41,290 bases of DNA from Rhizobium altiplani (GTDB lineage: Bacteria > Pseudomonadota > Alphaproteobacteria > Rhizobiales > Rhizobiaceae): NCBI RefSeq assembly GCF_001542405.1, contig NZ_LNCD01000005.1, positions 1 through 41,290 on the forward strand. The letters are read 5' to 3'. Positions 27,955-35,842 of this stretch are shown in pieces. Position numbers and translations under genes: made by a program. Position 1 is the stretch's first letter, and every line of letters starts with the position of its first letter. The notes beneath the pieces were generated by a model. That model was not told where the DNA came from. It was given only the letters and a program-made list of their open reading frames with translations, and ran no database searches.

Positions 27955-28176
27955 CGCTTTGTCGCAAATCTGAGATTGGAAGAGGCGTTTTCGCGTCTAG
28001 TTGCGCACCCGAGGTTCGACTGTTCGGCGGTTTACGCAGTCGCACTGAAGGCAAACCCTCCTGCCGCTTGGGCCTGCATGCGAAACAGCTGCCGTAGAAG
28101 TTGACCCAGTGGCGTAGCTGAACGGGTACGGTGTCTGGACAGAGACCAGCGCCGTCATATACCGGTGACGTTCAAT

Positions 28177-28419
28177 TTAACTCCCGCAGTGTTGATTGAA
28201 CAAAAGGCGATCAAGCAATACATCGGAGGTGCTATCGATTTCCAGCGCACGTTCGGGGCAGGATCGAGCGCCTCGTGACGCGAGCAGTTCGTCTTTCTCC
28301 TCAACATCGATATCACCGGGCAGTATGTAGCCGTCGTCATTAAGGTTGAAGATGTGGGGCGCTTGCGCCCAGCATCGAGCATGACCTTGGCATTTGGCAT
28401 TGTGGACGATGATGCGCAT
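28177..28419 (-). CDS. Ferredoxin of the P450-partner type (3Fe-4S/4Fe-4S)
   Basis: The 80-residue protein has KCQGHARCWAQAPHIF near residue 10 and SCPERAL near residue 53, giving the C-x5-C-xn-C-P pattern of single-cluster ferredoxins that feed bacterial P450s. It starts 36 bases after the P450 stop in the same direction, so it is the likely direct electron donor. A ferredoxin reductase is not encoded in the window. Confidence 0.85.
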   Translation of the reverse strand: MRIIVHNAKCQGHARCWAQAPHIFNLNDDGYILPGDIDVEEKDELLASRGARSCPERALEIDSTSDVLLDRLLFNQHCGS

Positions 28420-28454
28420 GCGGTACCTCTATATCTGTGTCCCCGCGCCAATGG

Positions 28455-29672
28455 TCAGGACCAGTCCAGGATTAGATTCTCGATTCCGAACACATGACCG
28501 CCATAGGTGATGGGCGCCGTACCTTCCTTGATACGGAAGTCGGGGATGCGAGACAGCCACTCCTCCAGGCAAATGACGATCTCCCGCCGGGCAAGGTGCG
28601 AGCCAAGACAACGATGGGGACCGTAGGCAAAAGCGGTGTGGCGATTGTCTTCTCGCGCCAAATCGATCGTGTTGGGACATTCGAATTCCGCGGGGTCACG
28701 ATTCGCAATCATCGTGGCGCAGGAAATATAGTCCCCCTTACGGATCGGCGCGCCTTCGAAATCGATATCTTTCGTTGCTACGCGGATCATCTGCACTGTC
28801 GAATAGGCGCGCAGCAATTCTTCGGCTGCGAGCACCGTTCGACCCGGTTCACTCCGCAGCAATTCCTGGTCTTTGGGATTGCGCGCGAGATAGGCCAGGT
28901 CAAAGCCTATCGCCGTTGCGACTGTATCGAGTCCCGCGACGAACAGAAGCACGCCAATGCCGCGGATTTCCTGGTCTCTTAGCGGGCGGCCATCCACCTT
29001 TGCCTGCACGACGAAGGTCATGAAATCGTCGGCCGGTACCTTGCGACGCATGGCTGCAAGTTCGTCGATAAACGCCAGAATTGTGCGAGCGGCTGCTATT
29101 CGTTTGATGCCGTCGCCGTGGAGCAGATCCTTCCCCCAGCCGACAAATGTGTCGAGTCGCCCATCGGATAAGCCCAGAAAACGAAGGAAGATGCTGACCG
29201 CAAAAGGAAAGGCTAAATCCTTCATCACGTCGCAACTTGTGCTCGACGCGGAGATCATGTCGATCAGCGCGACCGCACGCTCACGGACAGCCGGTTCCAG
29301 TGCCATCACCCGCTTGGGCGAAAGCAGCGGATTGAGGAGTGAGCGAAACAGGCCGTGCGCAGGGGGGGCGAGTTCAAGCGGGATCAACGGCCAGTTTTCG
29401 CCGAGCGCGGAAGCGAAAAGGCTGCGATGGCTGGAAAAGGTTGCGGTGTCTTGCAGCAACCTACGCTGATCTTGGGCACGAGTGATGACCCAGGTACCTC
29501 GGCCATCGCGCGTGTTGCAGGGGGAATAAAAGATTGGCGGCCCATCATGGACGCAAGCGACAGCTAAATGCGGATCCCCGTTTTTAGTGCGTTGCATAGC
29601 AGGAGACGTGAACAGGCTGAAGTCCCTTACCATTTCGGGCGGGACATGATCCGGAACTGCGTTGCTCACCAC
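28455..29672 (-). CDS. Cytochrome P450, possibly CYP127-like
   Basis: The 405-residue soluble P450 has the I-helix motif FVAGLDTVATA, the ExxR motif in EELLRAYSTVQMIR, and the heme loop FAYGPHRCLGSHLARRE with the proximal Cys. It starts with GTG at 29672, eight bases after AGGAGA. The neighbours (ferredoxin, SnoaL-like, SDR remnant, luciferase-like) match the set I remember from the y4v region of NGR234, whose P450 was named CYP127A. It is not the gibberellin operon: there is no second P450, GGPP synthase or terpene cyclase. A sigma-54 promoter with a perfect NifA site lies 270-390 bases upstream, so expression in bacteroids is likely. The substrate is unknown. Confidence 0.92.
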   Translation of the reverse strand: MVSNAVPDHVPPEMVRDFSLFTSPAMQRTKNGDPHLAVACVHDGPPIFYSPCNTRDGRGTWVITRAQDQRRLLQDTATFSSHRSLFASALGENWPLIPLELAPPAHGLFRSLLNPLLSPKRVMALEPAVRERAVALIDMISASSTSCDVMKDLAFPFAVSIFLRFLGLSDGRLDTFVGWGKDLLHGDGIKRIAAARTILAFIDELAAMRRKVPADDFMTFVVQAKVDGRPLRDQEIRGIGVLLFVAGLDTVATAIGFDLAYLARNPKDQELLRSEPGRTVLAAEELLRAYSTVQMIRVATKDIDFEGAPIRKGDYISCATMIANRDPAEFECPNTIDLAREDNRHTAFAYGPHRCLGSHLARREIVICLEEWLSRIPDFRIKEGTAPITYGGHVFGIENLILDWS

Positions 29673-29726
29673 TAGGTTTCTCCTGTCAGCAAACCACCCA
29701 CCAGGCTGCGCGGCGCGGCGCGTTGC

Positions 29727-29891
29727 TCATCCGACAATATTGTAAGCCCCTCGCCGGGATACGACTTTCTCGGTGAAGAGCGTGGCTTGGTCGCTGGCCC
29801 AGCGATCGACACTCGTATTCCACGGGTTTTGCATCCCACCGATAGGTACGATGTGACGCAGACCTGAATTGTTACTTTCCTTCGTTCTCAT
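29727..29891 (-). CDS. Small ORF (54 aa) in the P450 leader
   Basis: The frame begins MRTKESNNSGLRHIVPIGG and ends SRRGAYNIVG, with a clean stop 54 bases before the P450 start. It lies between the sigma-54 promoter and the P450 gene, so it would be first on the transcript. The ribosome-binding site is weak (ACGG). I do not recognise it. It may be a real small protein or a leftover of a larger gene. Confidence 0.35.
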   Translation of the reverse strand: MRTKESNNSGLRHIVPIGGMQNPWNTSVDRWASDQATLFTEKVVSRRGAYNIVG

Positions 29892-29942
29892 CCGTAGCGG
29901 TCACTGACGAAGTGAATAGATCGACAACACTCGCAGCCTCGA

Positions 29943-29958
29943 TCCAAAACTCATGCCA
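29943..29958 (-). promoter_or_regulatory. Sigma-54-type promoter of the P450 cluster
   Basis: On the minus strand it is TGGCAT-N5-TTGGA, slightly off consensus in both halves. The perfect NifA site upstream at the standard distance makes it credible. Confidence 0.6.
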
Positions 29959-30047
29959 ATTTGACTCATCGAGCCGAGATACCAATTTTGCCATTGCTTT
30001 TTCGGTATTTAGCCTGAGGCGAAACAAAGAGATTGGCTGTGCTAGCC

Positions 30048-30063
30048 TGTGTCGTGCCAGACA
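30048..30063 (-). promoter_or_regulatory. NifA upstream activator site for the P450 cluster
   Basis: A perfect TGT-N10-ACA lies 89 bases upstream of the -24 element. Confidence 0.75.
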
Positions 30064-30109
30064 AATCGGACAAAGATTTGGACGCGCGTTTGAAACGAGA
30101 GTTGGTTAG

Positions 30110-30343
30110 TTCGCAGTCGCGATCCCTGCCGACACGCACTCCGCCGAAGCTGTCCGCCATCACATAAAGGCGATGATTGCCCCAGAAACGCTCGATGATG
30201 TGCTTTCCGACGAGGGGATCGTTGCCCGGCTCAAGGAAACCGGCATCTCCATCGCTCGCCGCACCGTCGCAAAATATCGCGAGGTGATGAACATCCCCTC
30301 GTCCGTGCAACGCCGCCCGGAGAAGCGCGCCGGTTTGTGTTGA
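30110..30343 (+). pseudogene. rpoN: rpoN (sigma-54) C-terminal remnant with intact RpoN box
   Basis: The plus frame reads HSAEAVRHHIKAMIAPE, VLSDEGIVARLKETGISI and ARRTVAKYREVMNIPSSVQ before a stop at 30343. ARRTVAKYRE is the RpoN box that contacts the -24 element. A stop codon lies just upstream (about 30105) and the other 80 percent of sigma-54 is absent. It points to a former second rpoN gene in the nif cluster, such as is known from Rhizobium etli. As a free peptide of about 60 residues it could only act as a DNA-binding fragment, and no start signal is evident. Confidence 0.85.
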
Positions 30344-30388
30344 TGACGGCTAAGGCATGACGCTCTCATACCTTTGACGGAAGCGTTC

Positions 30389-31081
30389 TTAACCTAACTC
30401 GATCCCTTCCTTGGTCAGTGCGAGGCGGCTGTTGCCTTCCTCTGCGCCGAAGCAGTCTTTGAGATCATTGCACTCCCGGCAACTGGGCGCGGTACACAGC
30501 GAAAAACCTTCAGCCTCGCAGAGCTTGCGGTAGAGGTACTTCTTCCATCTCATCTTTTGGGTATTGCCGGACGCCAGCTTCGGGAAATGTGTGGCAAGCA
30601 AGCGGCTGAGCTCGGCCTGGTTGGAGAGGCCGAGGTCCTGCCAGAGATGGTCGTTGCGTAAAGCACGCCGGGCGATGATCTTGGCAAAGCGGGCGCTCGT
30701 AATGTCGTCCGCGCGGGCATGCGCCAGCAGCATGCCGCGCAGAAGTTCTTCCTCCGGGCCTAGCGCGGGATCGCTCACCTTTTCTAGGGAGAAGGTCGGG
30801 GCAAGCCTTTCGGGGAAAAGGCGGGTTAGGATATCGTGCAAATCGGCACGCGAAAGGCCGGTTGCCTCGGTCGCCGTCGCCTCGCCAGCATCGATTTCCT
30901 CCAGCGCGCGCGAAAAGACACAGGCAAGCACATATTCGTCGAAATCCACCTCCACGTCCATCCGCGGCAAACGCCCGGTGCTGGACGACTGGCGTCGTCG
31001 CCGATTGGGCTGGTTGGACATTCTGACTCCGTGGGGGATGCCCTTTTCCCAAAAACCGCGCATCCGAGGCTTATCTGACAT
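30389..31081 (-). CDS. nifQ: NifQ, molybdenum donor for FeMo-cofactor
   Basis: NifQ is thought to carry a Mo-Fe-S cluster and give molybdenum to NifEN/NifH. The C-terminus has the signature CTAPSCRECNDLKDCFG (C-x4-C-x2-C-x5-C), and the preceding RWKKYLYRKLCEAEGFSLC segment is also typical. The N-terminal part is variable. The start may be ATG 31081 (AAGGAA upstream) or ATG 31021, which has GGAG six bases upstream and gives a 210-residue protein. It is divergent from iscN and has its own sigma-54 promoter. Confidence 0.92.
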   Translation of the reverse strand: MSDKPRMRGFWEKGIPHGVRMSNQPNRRRRQSSSTGRLPRMDVEVDFDEYVLACVFSRALEEIDAGEATATEATGLSRADLHDILTRLFPERLAPTFSLEKVSDPALGPEEELLRGMLLAHARADDITSARFAKIIARRALRNDHLWQDLGLSNQAELSRLLATHFPKLASGNTQKMRWKKYLYRKLCEAEGFSLCTAPSCRECNDLKDCFGAEEGNSRLALTKEGIELG

Positions 31082-31154
31082 TGGGCTTACGTTCCTTCGT
31101 TCCATTGGTCGATGTCATATCGGTCGGCTCCCGCCGCTTTGTGACGAAGGGGAA

Positions 31155-31170
31155 TTCAAGAATTGTGCCA
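31155..31170 (-). promoter_or_regulatory. nifQ sigma-54 promoter (-24/-12)
   Basis: On the minus strand it is TGGCAC-N5-TTGAA, identical in both halves to the nifH promoter. It lies 74 bases before the nifQ start at 31081. Confidence 0.75.
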
Positions 31171-31259
31171 GCTCGCAAACGAAGCTTTAGAAAGCAATTT
31201 ATCCAGCTTTCCCAACGACCTAGGTTTAATCAACGGGGGAGCTGAGGCCAAATACCAGA

Positions 31260-31275
31260 TCTCGCCTAATGGACA
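31260..31275 (-). promoter_or_regulatory. NifA-site near-match for nifQ (TCT-N10-ACA)
   Basis: One mismatch from TGT-N10-ACA. It lies 89 bases upstream of the nifQ -24 element, exactly the spacing seen at the P450 cluster. Confidence 0.5.
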
Positions 31276-31487
31276 AGTCCGACAGCAGACATTGGTTCCC
31301 CGGCATTTTGCGCAGAACTGCGACGAACTTTCATCCGGCGGAGATGAGGGCCTCGGCCGGAAATTGGCGCACAGAGATGCCTTGGCAGAAGTGTCGGAAT
31401 CGACCCGTCTTCGGGATTTCCGATGACGTGGGACATCCAGCACCGGGTGGCAGAGACATCCTCCTGTTCCCGAGTGTCTTCTCTCTT

Positions 31488-31503
31488 TGGCACGGTACAT
31501 GCA
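31488..31503 (+). promoter_or_regulatory. iscN sigma-54 promoter (-24/-12)
   Basis: TGGCAC-N5-ATGCA, 43 bases before the iscN start. Only a TGT half-site is seen upstream at 31392, so its activator site is unclear; it may share the nifQ activator. Confidence 0.65.
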
Positions 31504-31546
31504 CGGTCATCCGCGACCGCGCCATCGACTAAGGAGAAATCATCGC

Positions 31547-31867
31547 ATGATCACGCTCACCGAAAATGCCGTCACCGTCATGAACTCTGCGCTTTCCCAA
31601 GCCGCCGAACAGGTGAAAGGTTTTCGCATCATGGTCGAGGCGGGCGGCTGCGCCGGCTTCAAATACGTGGTGGGGCTGGAGAGCTCCGCGCGCGAGGGCG
31701 ACGCGGTCGTCGAAACAGATGGGGTCAAGGTGTTCGTGGACTTAGGTTCCCAACGACATGTGGCCGGCATGACCATCGACTTCGTCACGGGGCTCGAATC
31801 CTCCGGCTTTGTCTTCGACAATCCCAACGCGCGGGAGAAATGCGCTTGCGGCAAGTCCTTCGGCTGA
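31547..31867 (+). CDS. iscN: A-type iron-sulfur carrier (HesB/IscA-like, IscN)
   Basis: The 106-residue protein has the three conserved cysteines of A-type carriers, one in EAGGCAGFKY and two in KCACGKSFG. GGCAG and CACGxSF place it clearly in the HesB/IscA family. It delivers Fe-S clusters to target proteins, probably nitrogenase parts. An AAGGAG sequence 11 bases before the ATG supports the start. It heads the order iscN-nifU-nifS known from Rhizobium etli; here the nifU that follows is broken. Confidence 0.9.
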   Translation: MITLTENAVTVMNSALSQAAEQVKGFRIMVEAGGCAGFKYVVGLESSAREGDAVVETDGVKVFVDLGSQRHVAGMTIDFVTGLESSGFVFDNPNAREKCACGKSFG

Positions 31868-31889
31868 TCACCGGATCTGAGGAAGGGCT

Positions 31890-32800
31890 ATGCTGAACTA
31901 TAGCGAAAAGGTCAAGGAACAGTTTTTCCATCAGAGGGATACCGGCGTTCTGCAAGCAGCCAGTGAGACCGAGGTACGTGCCATGGCCGGCGGCAGTGCG
32001 CTTGAATTGAAGAACAGAGTCGATCCGGTGGTGCAACCGATTATGTCCGCGAAATTTCAGATGCGCCGCTGCCTCTACGCTATCGTCCGCTCGTCGAAGC
32101 CTACCGAACTCATCATCGGCAAAATCGTCTATGAAGCACTCCGGATCACCAATCAGTATTTGGCAGGATTTTTCAATCGTCTGCCGCCGGAGACGATGCA
32201 TTGTTCAGCGATTGGTTATGCTGCGACCGCCTTTTTCCGCGGTCGGGAATGCGTCGAGGATCGGGAGGCCGGCGCCTTCTTCTACAAAGACCTCGGTGTC
32301 GATGAAGTGTTGATCAGAGGGATGCCCTTATCAACAAGCTCACCACGATTGAGCGGGTCACTGACGACGCCAAGCCTCGCAGCCAGGTCACATGCTTCAA
32401 AGCCATCGAAGCAGTGGTTTTCCGGCTTCGCGCAGCGTTGGTCAACGAAGGCCACATTAAGAAAGAGGAGGCCTTCCCGACCGGCACAAAAGAGGTCCGC
32501 GCGCTCAAGAGCACGGCGCGGTCGGAGCCGCTGTGAAAGCAGCAATCGTTTCCGGGACCCGTACAACCGCGCCGCCCGAAACAGTTCAGGTCTCAGCGGG
32601 AAGGTCCGGCAAATGACGACGCTGCAGCGAATTCGACTGAACGGAACCGCTCCCGAGGGCATGCGTTCTCACCTGCGCGCTGACGGCGGAGACTGCGACC
32701 TTGTCGATGGCAACCGCGATCAGGCTACGTCAAACCGTTGTGCGCCGGGACCCCTGGTCTGCTTGCCTTGGTCACTATTAATCGATCCTCAACGAGACCA
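31890..32800 (+). pseudogene. nifU: nifU, decayed
   Basis: NifU is the Fe-S scaffold that works with NifS. The first frame (MLNYSEKVKEQFFHQRDTG, LIIGKIVYEALRITNQYLA, LPPETMHCSAIGYAA) is clearly NifU. At about 32325 it shifts to the frame INKLTTIERVTDDAKP, which ends at 32536. A third piece from about 32610 (LQRIRLNGT, SHLRADGGDCDLVD) is the C-terminal Nfu domain. Key cysteines are gone: the first scaffold Cys (AGGSALEL in place of SCGDALRL), both in the ICKC motif of the central ferredoxin-like domain (now FYKD), and one of the CSAC pair (now VTCF). The C-terminal CAGC motif is not found. It cannot encode a working scaffold. Confidence 0.9.
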
Positions 32801-32848
32801 CCGAGCCCTTAGCCCTTTGCGTCATTCCCATCCGCCGAGATTGCACTC

Positions 32849-34015
32849 ATGAGATCTATCTATCTCGACAACAATGCAACGACACGGGTCGATCCTGAAG
32901 TGGTTGAAGCCATGCTGCCGTTCTTTACGGATCAATTCGGAAATCCTTCGTCGACGCACGCTTTTGGCTCCCCCGTCGGCGTGGCGGTGAGGAAGGCGCG
33001 CCGGCAGTTGCAAGCACTGATCGGCGCGGAGTTCGATGATGAGATCGCGTTCACCTCGGGCGGGACGGAAAGCGACAATGCGGCGATCCTTTCGGCGCTC
33101 GAGGTGATGCCCGACCGCACAGAGATCGTGACTTCCGCAGTCGAGCATCCAGCCGTGCTGTCGCTCTGCGCCCATCTTGAGAAGGCGCGCGGCGTCAAGG
33201 TGCACAGGATCCCAGTGGATCGCCATGGCAGACTCGATCTTGAGGCCTACGGGACCGCCCTCACTCATCGCGTGGCAATCGTTTCGATCATGTGGGCGAA
33301 CAATGAGACGGGCACGATTTTCCCTGTGGCTATGCTTGCCGAGATGGCCAAGAAAATCGGCGCACTATTCCACACGGACGCGGTCCAGGCAGTCGGCAAG
33401 GTTCCGATGGACCTGCAATCGACTGCAATCGACATGCTGTCGTTATCCGGACACATGTTCCATGGACCAAAGGGTGTCGGCGCACTCTATCTCAGACGGG
33501 GCGTGCCCTTCTCGTCGCTGATTAAGGGAGGCCATCAGGAGCGCGACCGACGCGCGGGTACAGAGAATACGCCCGGCATTGTAGGTTTAGGCAAGGCTGC
33601 CGAGCTCGCGTTGAAATTCATGGACGACGAGAACATACGGTTGAAGTCGCTTCGAGACCGCCTGGAGAAAGGTGTTCTCCAGCGTGTTCCAGACTCCTTC
33701 GTTACCGGCGATCGGCTGGAGCGGTTGCCGAACACGGCAAACATCGCCTTCCAACATGTCGAAGGCGAGGGTGTGCTTCTTCTTCTCAATCGTAGTGGCA
33801 TTGCCTGCTCTTCCGGCTCTGCCTGTACCTCCGGTTCGCTGGAGCCGAGCCATGTCTTGAGGGCGATGGACATCCCTCATGCTGTGGCACACGCGACAAT
33901 CCGCTTCTCATTCTCACGCGATAGCTGTGACGAGGATGTCGACCGTGTGCTCGAAGTTATAACTGGCATCGTGGAGAAACTACGGGACGGTTCCCGGTCT
34001 CGGCCACGTGGCTAA
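32849..34015 (+). CDS. nifS: NifS cysteine desulfurase
   Basis: The PLP enzyme takes sulfur from cysteine for Fe-S cluster assembly. The 388-residue protein starts MRSIYLDNNATTRVDPEVV, has the PLP-contacting EHPAVLSLC and HTDAVQAVGKVP regions, the PLP lysine in HMFHGPKGVGALY and the active-site Cys in SSGSACTSGSLEPSHVL. All catalytic elements are intact although its usual partner nifU is destroyed. The ribosome-binding site is weak, which fits coupling to an upstream frame that has since decayed. Confidence 0.96.
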   Translation: MRSIYLDNNATTRVDPEVVEAMLPFFTDQFGNPSSTHAFGSPVGVAVRKARRQLQALIGAEFDDEIAFTSGGTESDNAAILSALEVMPDRTEIVTSAVEHPAVLSLCAHLEKARGVKVHRIPVDRHGRLDLEAYGTALTHRVAIVSIMWANNETGTIFPVAMLAEMAKKIGALFHTDAVQAVGKVPMDLQSTAIDMLSLSGHMFHGPKGVGALYLRRGVPFSSLIKGGHQERDRRAGTENTPGIVGLGKAAELALKFMDDENIRLKSLRDRLEKGVLQRVPDSFVTGDRLERLPNTANIAFQHVEGEGVLLLLNRSGIACSSGSACTSGSLEPSHVLRAMDIPHAVAHATIRFSFSRDSCDEDVDRVLEVITGIVEKLRDGSRSRPRG

Positions 34016-34057
34016 AAGCTGCAATCCGGTCCCTGCAAAGGAGAAGAGCAGGCGCTC

Positions 34058-34140
34058 ATGAAACGACAAATCTTTCTCAACGATACGACCTGCAAGACGG
34101 CGAGCAGTCGCCCGGCGTTATATTCACTGCGGCAGAAAAG
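34058..34140 (+). pseudogene. nifV: nifV (homocitrate synthase) N-terminal scrap
   Basis: After an AAGGAG sequence and an ATG the frame reads MKRQIFLNDTT; with one base restored at about 34090 it continues LQDGEQSPGVIFTAAEK. DTTLxDGEQxPGVxF is the invariant start of homocitrate and isopropylmalate synthases. The similarity stops after about 28 residues, where the cysE-like scrap begins. Homocitrate, the organic ligand of FeMo-cofactor, therefore cannot be made from this locus. Confidence 0.75.
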
Positions 34141-34240
34141 CCCGGGCTCGTTCAGTCACGTCGATTGCCGGGTCATCGCCAATGCAGTGGTCATCGAGGA
34201 CGTCCCGCCCAGTGTCACCGTAATGGGCATCTCGGTCGCA
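34141..34240 (+). pseudogene. cysE: cysE-like (serine acetyltransferase) C-terminal scrap
   Basis: The frame reads HVDCRVIANAVVIEDVPPS and VTVMGIS, the last hexapeptide-repeat turns of serine acetyltransferases (RIGANAVVLEDVPP-ATVVG). It directly follows the nifV scrap, which would preserve the nifS-nifV-cysE-nifW order known from Azotobacter. From 34241 to 34404 nothing further can be assigned. Confidence 0.55.
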
Positions 34241-34404
34241 TCGGTGGATCGATCTCAGCCACCAGCCAATACGCGATCCAGTGCCGACGCGGCTGCCTTA
34301 CCTTCGACCGCTTCTCATTCCTCGAACAGCGCATTTCGCAGGTTGCAGCGGCAGCTAGCGGCGAAATGGTCTCGAGATCACCGCTCACGATCAGGGAGAA
34401 CCCA

Positions 34405-34788
34405 ATGTGCCGTTGCTCAACTGACAGCAATCGCATCAATGTCAACGACATCCTCGAGCGGCTGAAGCGCCTGTCGGCTGCGGAGGAGTTCTTCGCAGTC
34501 CTTGGGGTCTCCTATGACCCGAAGGATCTTGATGTCTCACGACTCCATATCATGAAGCGCATGGGGCAGTACCTAGCTTCAGAGGACTTCTCCGGTCTCC
34601 CCGACCGGGTGATCGCTACCCGGGCAGGCGCCATGCTGGAACGCGCCTACGATGATTTCGCGAATTCCCCGCCGCTCACGCACCGGGTCTTCAAGGTGCT
34701 CAAGGACCACGATCCGGACAACCCCGTCACACCGGGCCGCACCTTCGTCCCGTTGGACTCCTTCCTGAGGCCGTTCGAGAAGGAATGA
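34405..34788 (+). CDS. nifW: NifW, nitrogenase stabilising/protective protein
   Basis: The 127-residue protein has the NifW core: ILERLKRLSAAEEFFAVLG, VSRLHIMKRMGQYL, and the C-terminal TPGRTFVPLDSFL. NifW associates with the MoFe protein and helps protect or mature it. ATG 34405 with GGGAGA eight bases upstream is chosen; the frame is open further upstream but that part has no similarity. Its stop lies four bases before the fixA activator site. Confidence 0.92.
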   Translation: MCRCSTDSNRINVNDILERLKRLSAAEEFFAVLGVSYDPKDLDVSRLHIMKRMGQYLASEDFSGLPDRVIATRAGAMLERAYDDFANSPPLTHRVFKVLKDHDPDNPVTPGRTFVPLDSFLRPFEKE

Positions 34789-34791
34789 GCG

Positions 34792-34807
34792 TGTCACGGT
34801 TGCGACA
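34792..34807 (+). promoter_or_regulatory. NifA upstream activator site for fixABCX
   Basis: A perfect TGT-N10-ACA lies 91 bases upstream of the fixA -24 element. Confidence 0.85.
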
Positions 34808-34898
34808 CGACAATGTCGAGAAGTCGGCAAATCCAGCCATAGGGCCGCAAGAATTAAAAACGCCTGCATTTCAAAGGGATAGAGGAATGCAACGTAGT

Positions 34899-34914
34899 TG
34901 GCACTTATGATGCT
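34899..34914 (+). promoter_or_regulatory. fixA sigma-54 promoter (-24/-12)
   Basis: TGGCAC-N5-ATGCT, with the same ATGC form of the -12 half as the iscN element. It lies 58 bases before the fixA start. Confidence 0.8.
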
Positions 34915-34972
34915 TGCAAGGATATGAAGTGCCAAGCCCGCCATCCATATAGGGAGGGAGTAAGAAATCGCC

Positions 34973-35824
34973 ATGCACATCGTAATCTGTATCAAGCAGG
35001 TGCCGGATTCCGCACAGATACGTGTCCATCCGGTGACGAACACAATCATGCGTCAGGGTGTGCCAACCATCATCAATCCCTATGACCTGTTCGCCTTGGA
35101 GGAAGCCCTTGAATTGCGCGACTGTCATGGCGGAGAGGTCACCGTGCTCACTATGGGGCCGCCCATGGCAGAGGACGCGTTGCGCAAGGCGCTCACCTAC
35201 GGCGCCGACCGCGCCGTACTCCTGACGGACCGCCATTTTGCCGGCTCTGACACTCTTGCAACCTCATTCGCTCTGTCTCAAGCAATCGCGAAAATCGGAG
35301 AGACCTTCGGCACGCCTGACATCGTCTTCACGGGCAAGCAGACGATCGATGGAGACACCGCCCAAGTCGGGCCTGGCATCGCCAAGCGCCTCGACCTGCT
35401 GCAGCTCACCTATGTCGCGAAGATCGCTTCTATTGATCTCAATGCGCGTGAGATCATGGTGGAGCGTCGCTCGGAAGGTGGCACGCAGACGCTGAAGAGC
35501 AAGCTCCCTTGCCTCGTTACCATGCTGGAAGGCACCAACGAGATCCGCCGCGGCTCGCTCGACGACGCGCTGCGCGCCGCGCGCAGCGAGATCGTCAAGT
35601 GGAGTGCTGCCGACGCTGGCATTGAGGACCTCACCAAATGCGGCCTGCGTGGCTCGCCAACCGTGGTCAAGCGAGTCTTTGCACCTCCTGAGCGGGTGGA
35701 AAAGGCAGAGCAAATCGACACCACCGAAAAGACGCCGCGCGATCTCGCGGATGAGTTGATCGCCGGGATCTTCTCGCGCCAGCCGGCGCTGGAAGACGAA
35801 CTTGCCTTCAACGGCGAGGCGTGA
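34973..35824 (+). CDS. fixA: FixA, electron-transfer flavoprotein beta-type subunit
   Basis: The 283-residue subunit pairs with FixB as an electron-bifurcating flavoprotein that helps reduce ferredoxin/flavodoxin for nitrogenase. It has the ETF-beta landmarks MHIVICIKQVPDSAQI, INPYDLFALEEALELRD, DIVFTGKQTIDGDTAQVG and LPCLVTMLEGTNEIRRGSL. The four genes fixABCX are spaced by 12-18 bases and form one operon. Confidence 0.97.
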   Translation: MHIVICIKQVPDSAQIRVHPVTNTIMRQGVPTIINPYDLFALEEALELRDCHGGEVTVLTMGPPMAEDALRKALTYGADRAVLLTDRHFAGSDTLATSFALSQAIAKIGETFGTPDIVFTGKQTIDGDTAQVGPGIAKRLDLLQLTYVAKIASIDLNAREIMVERRSEGGTQTLKSKLPCLVTMLEGTNEIRRGSLDDALRAARSEIVKWSAADAGIEDLTKCGLRGSPTVVKRVFAPPERVEKAEQIDTTEKTPRDLADELIAGIFSRQPALEDELAFNGEA

Positions 35825-35842
35825 AGGCGAGGAGCGACGATA

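Noticed and set aside
28177..29672. Gibberellin biosynthesis operon
   Set aside because: Only one P450 and a ferredoxin are present; the other P450s, GGPP synthase and diterpene cyclases of that operon are absent.
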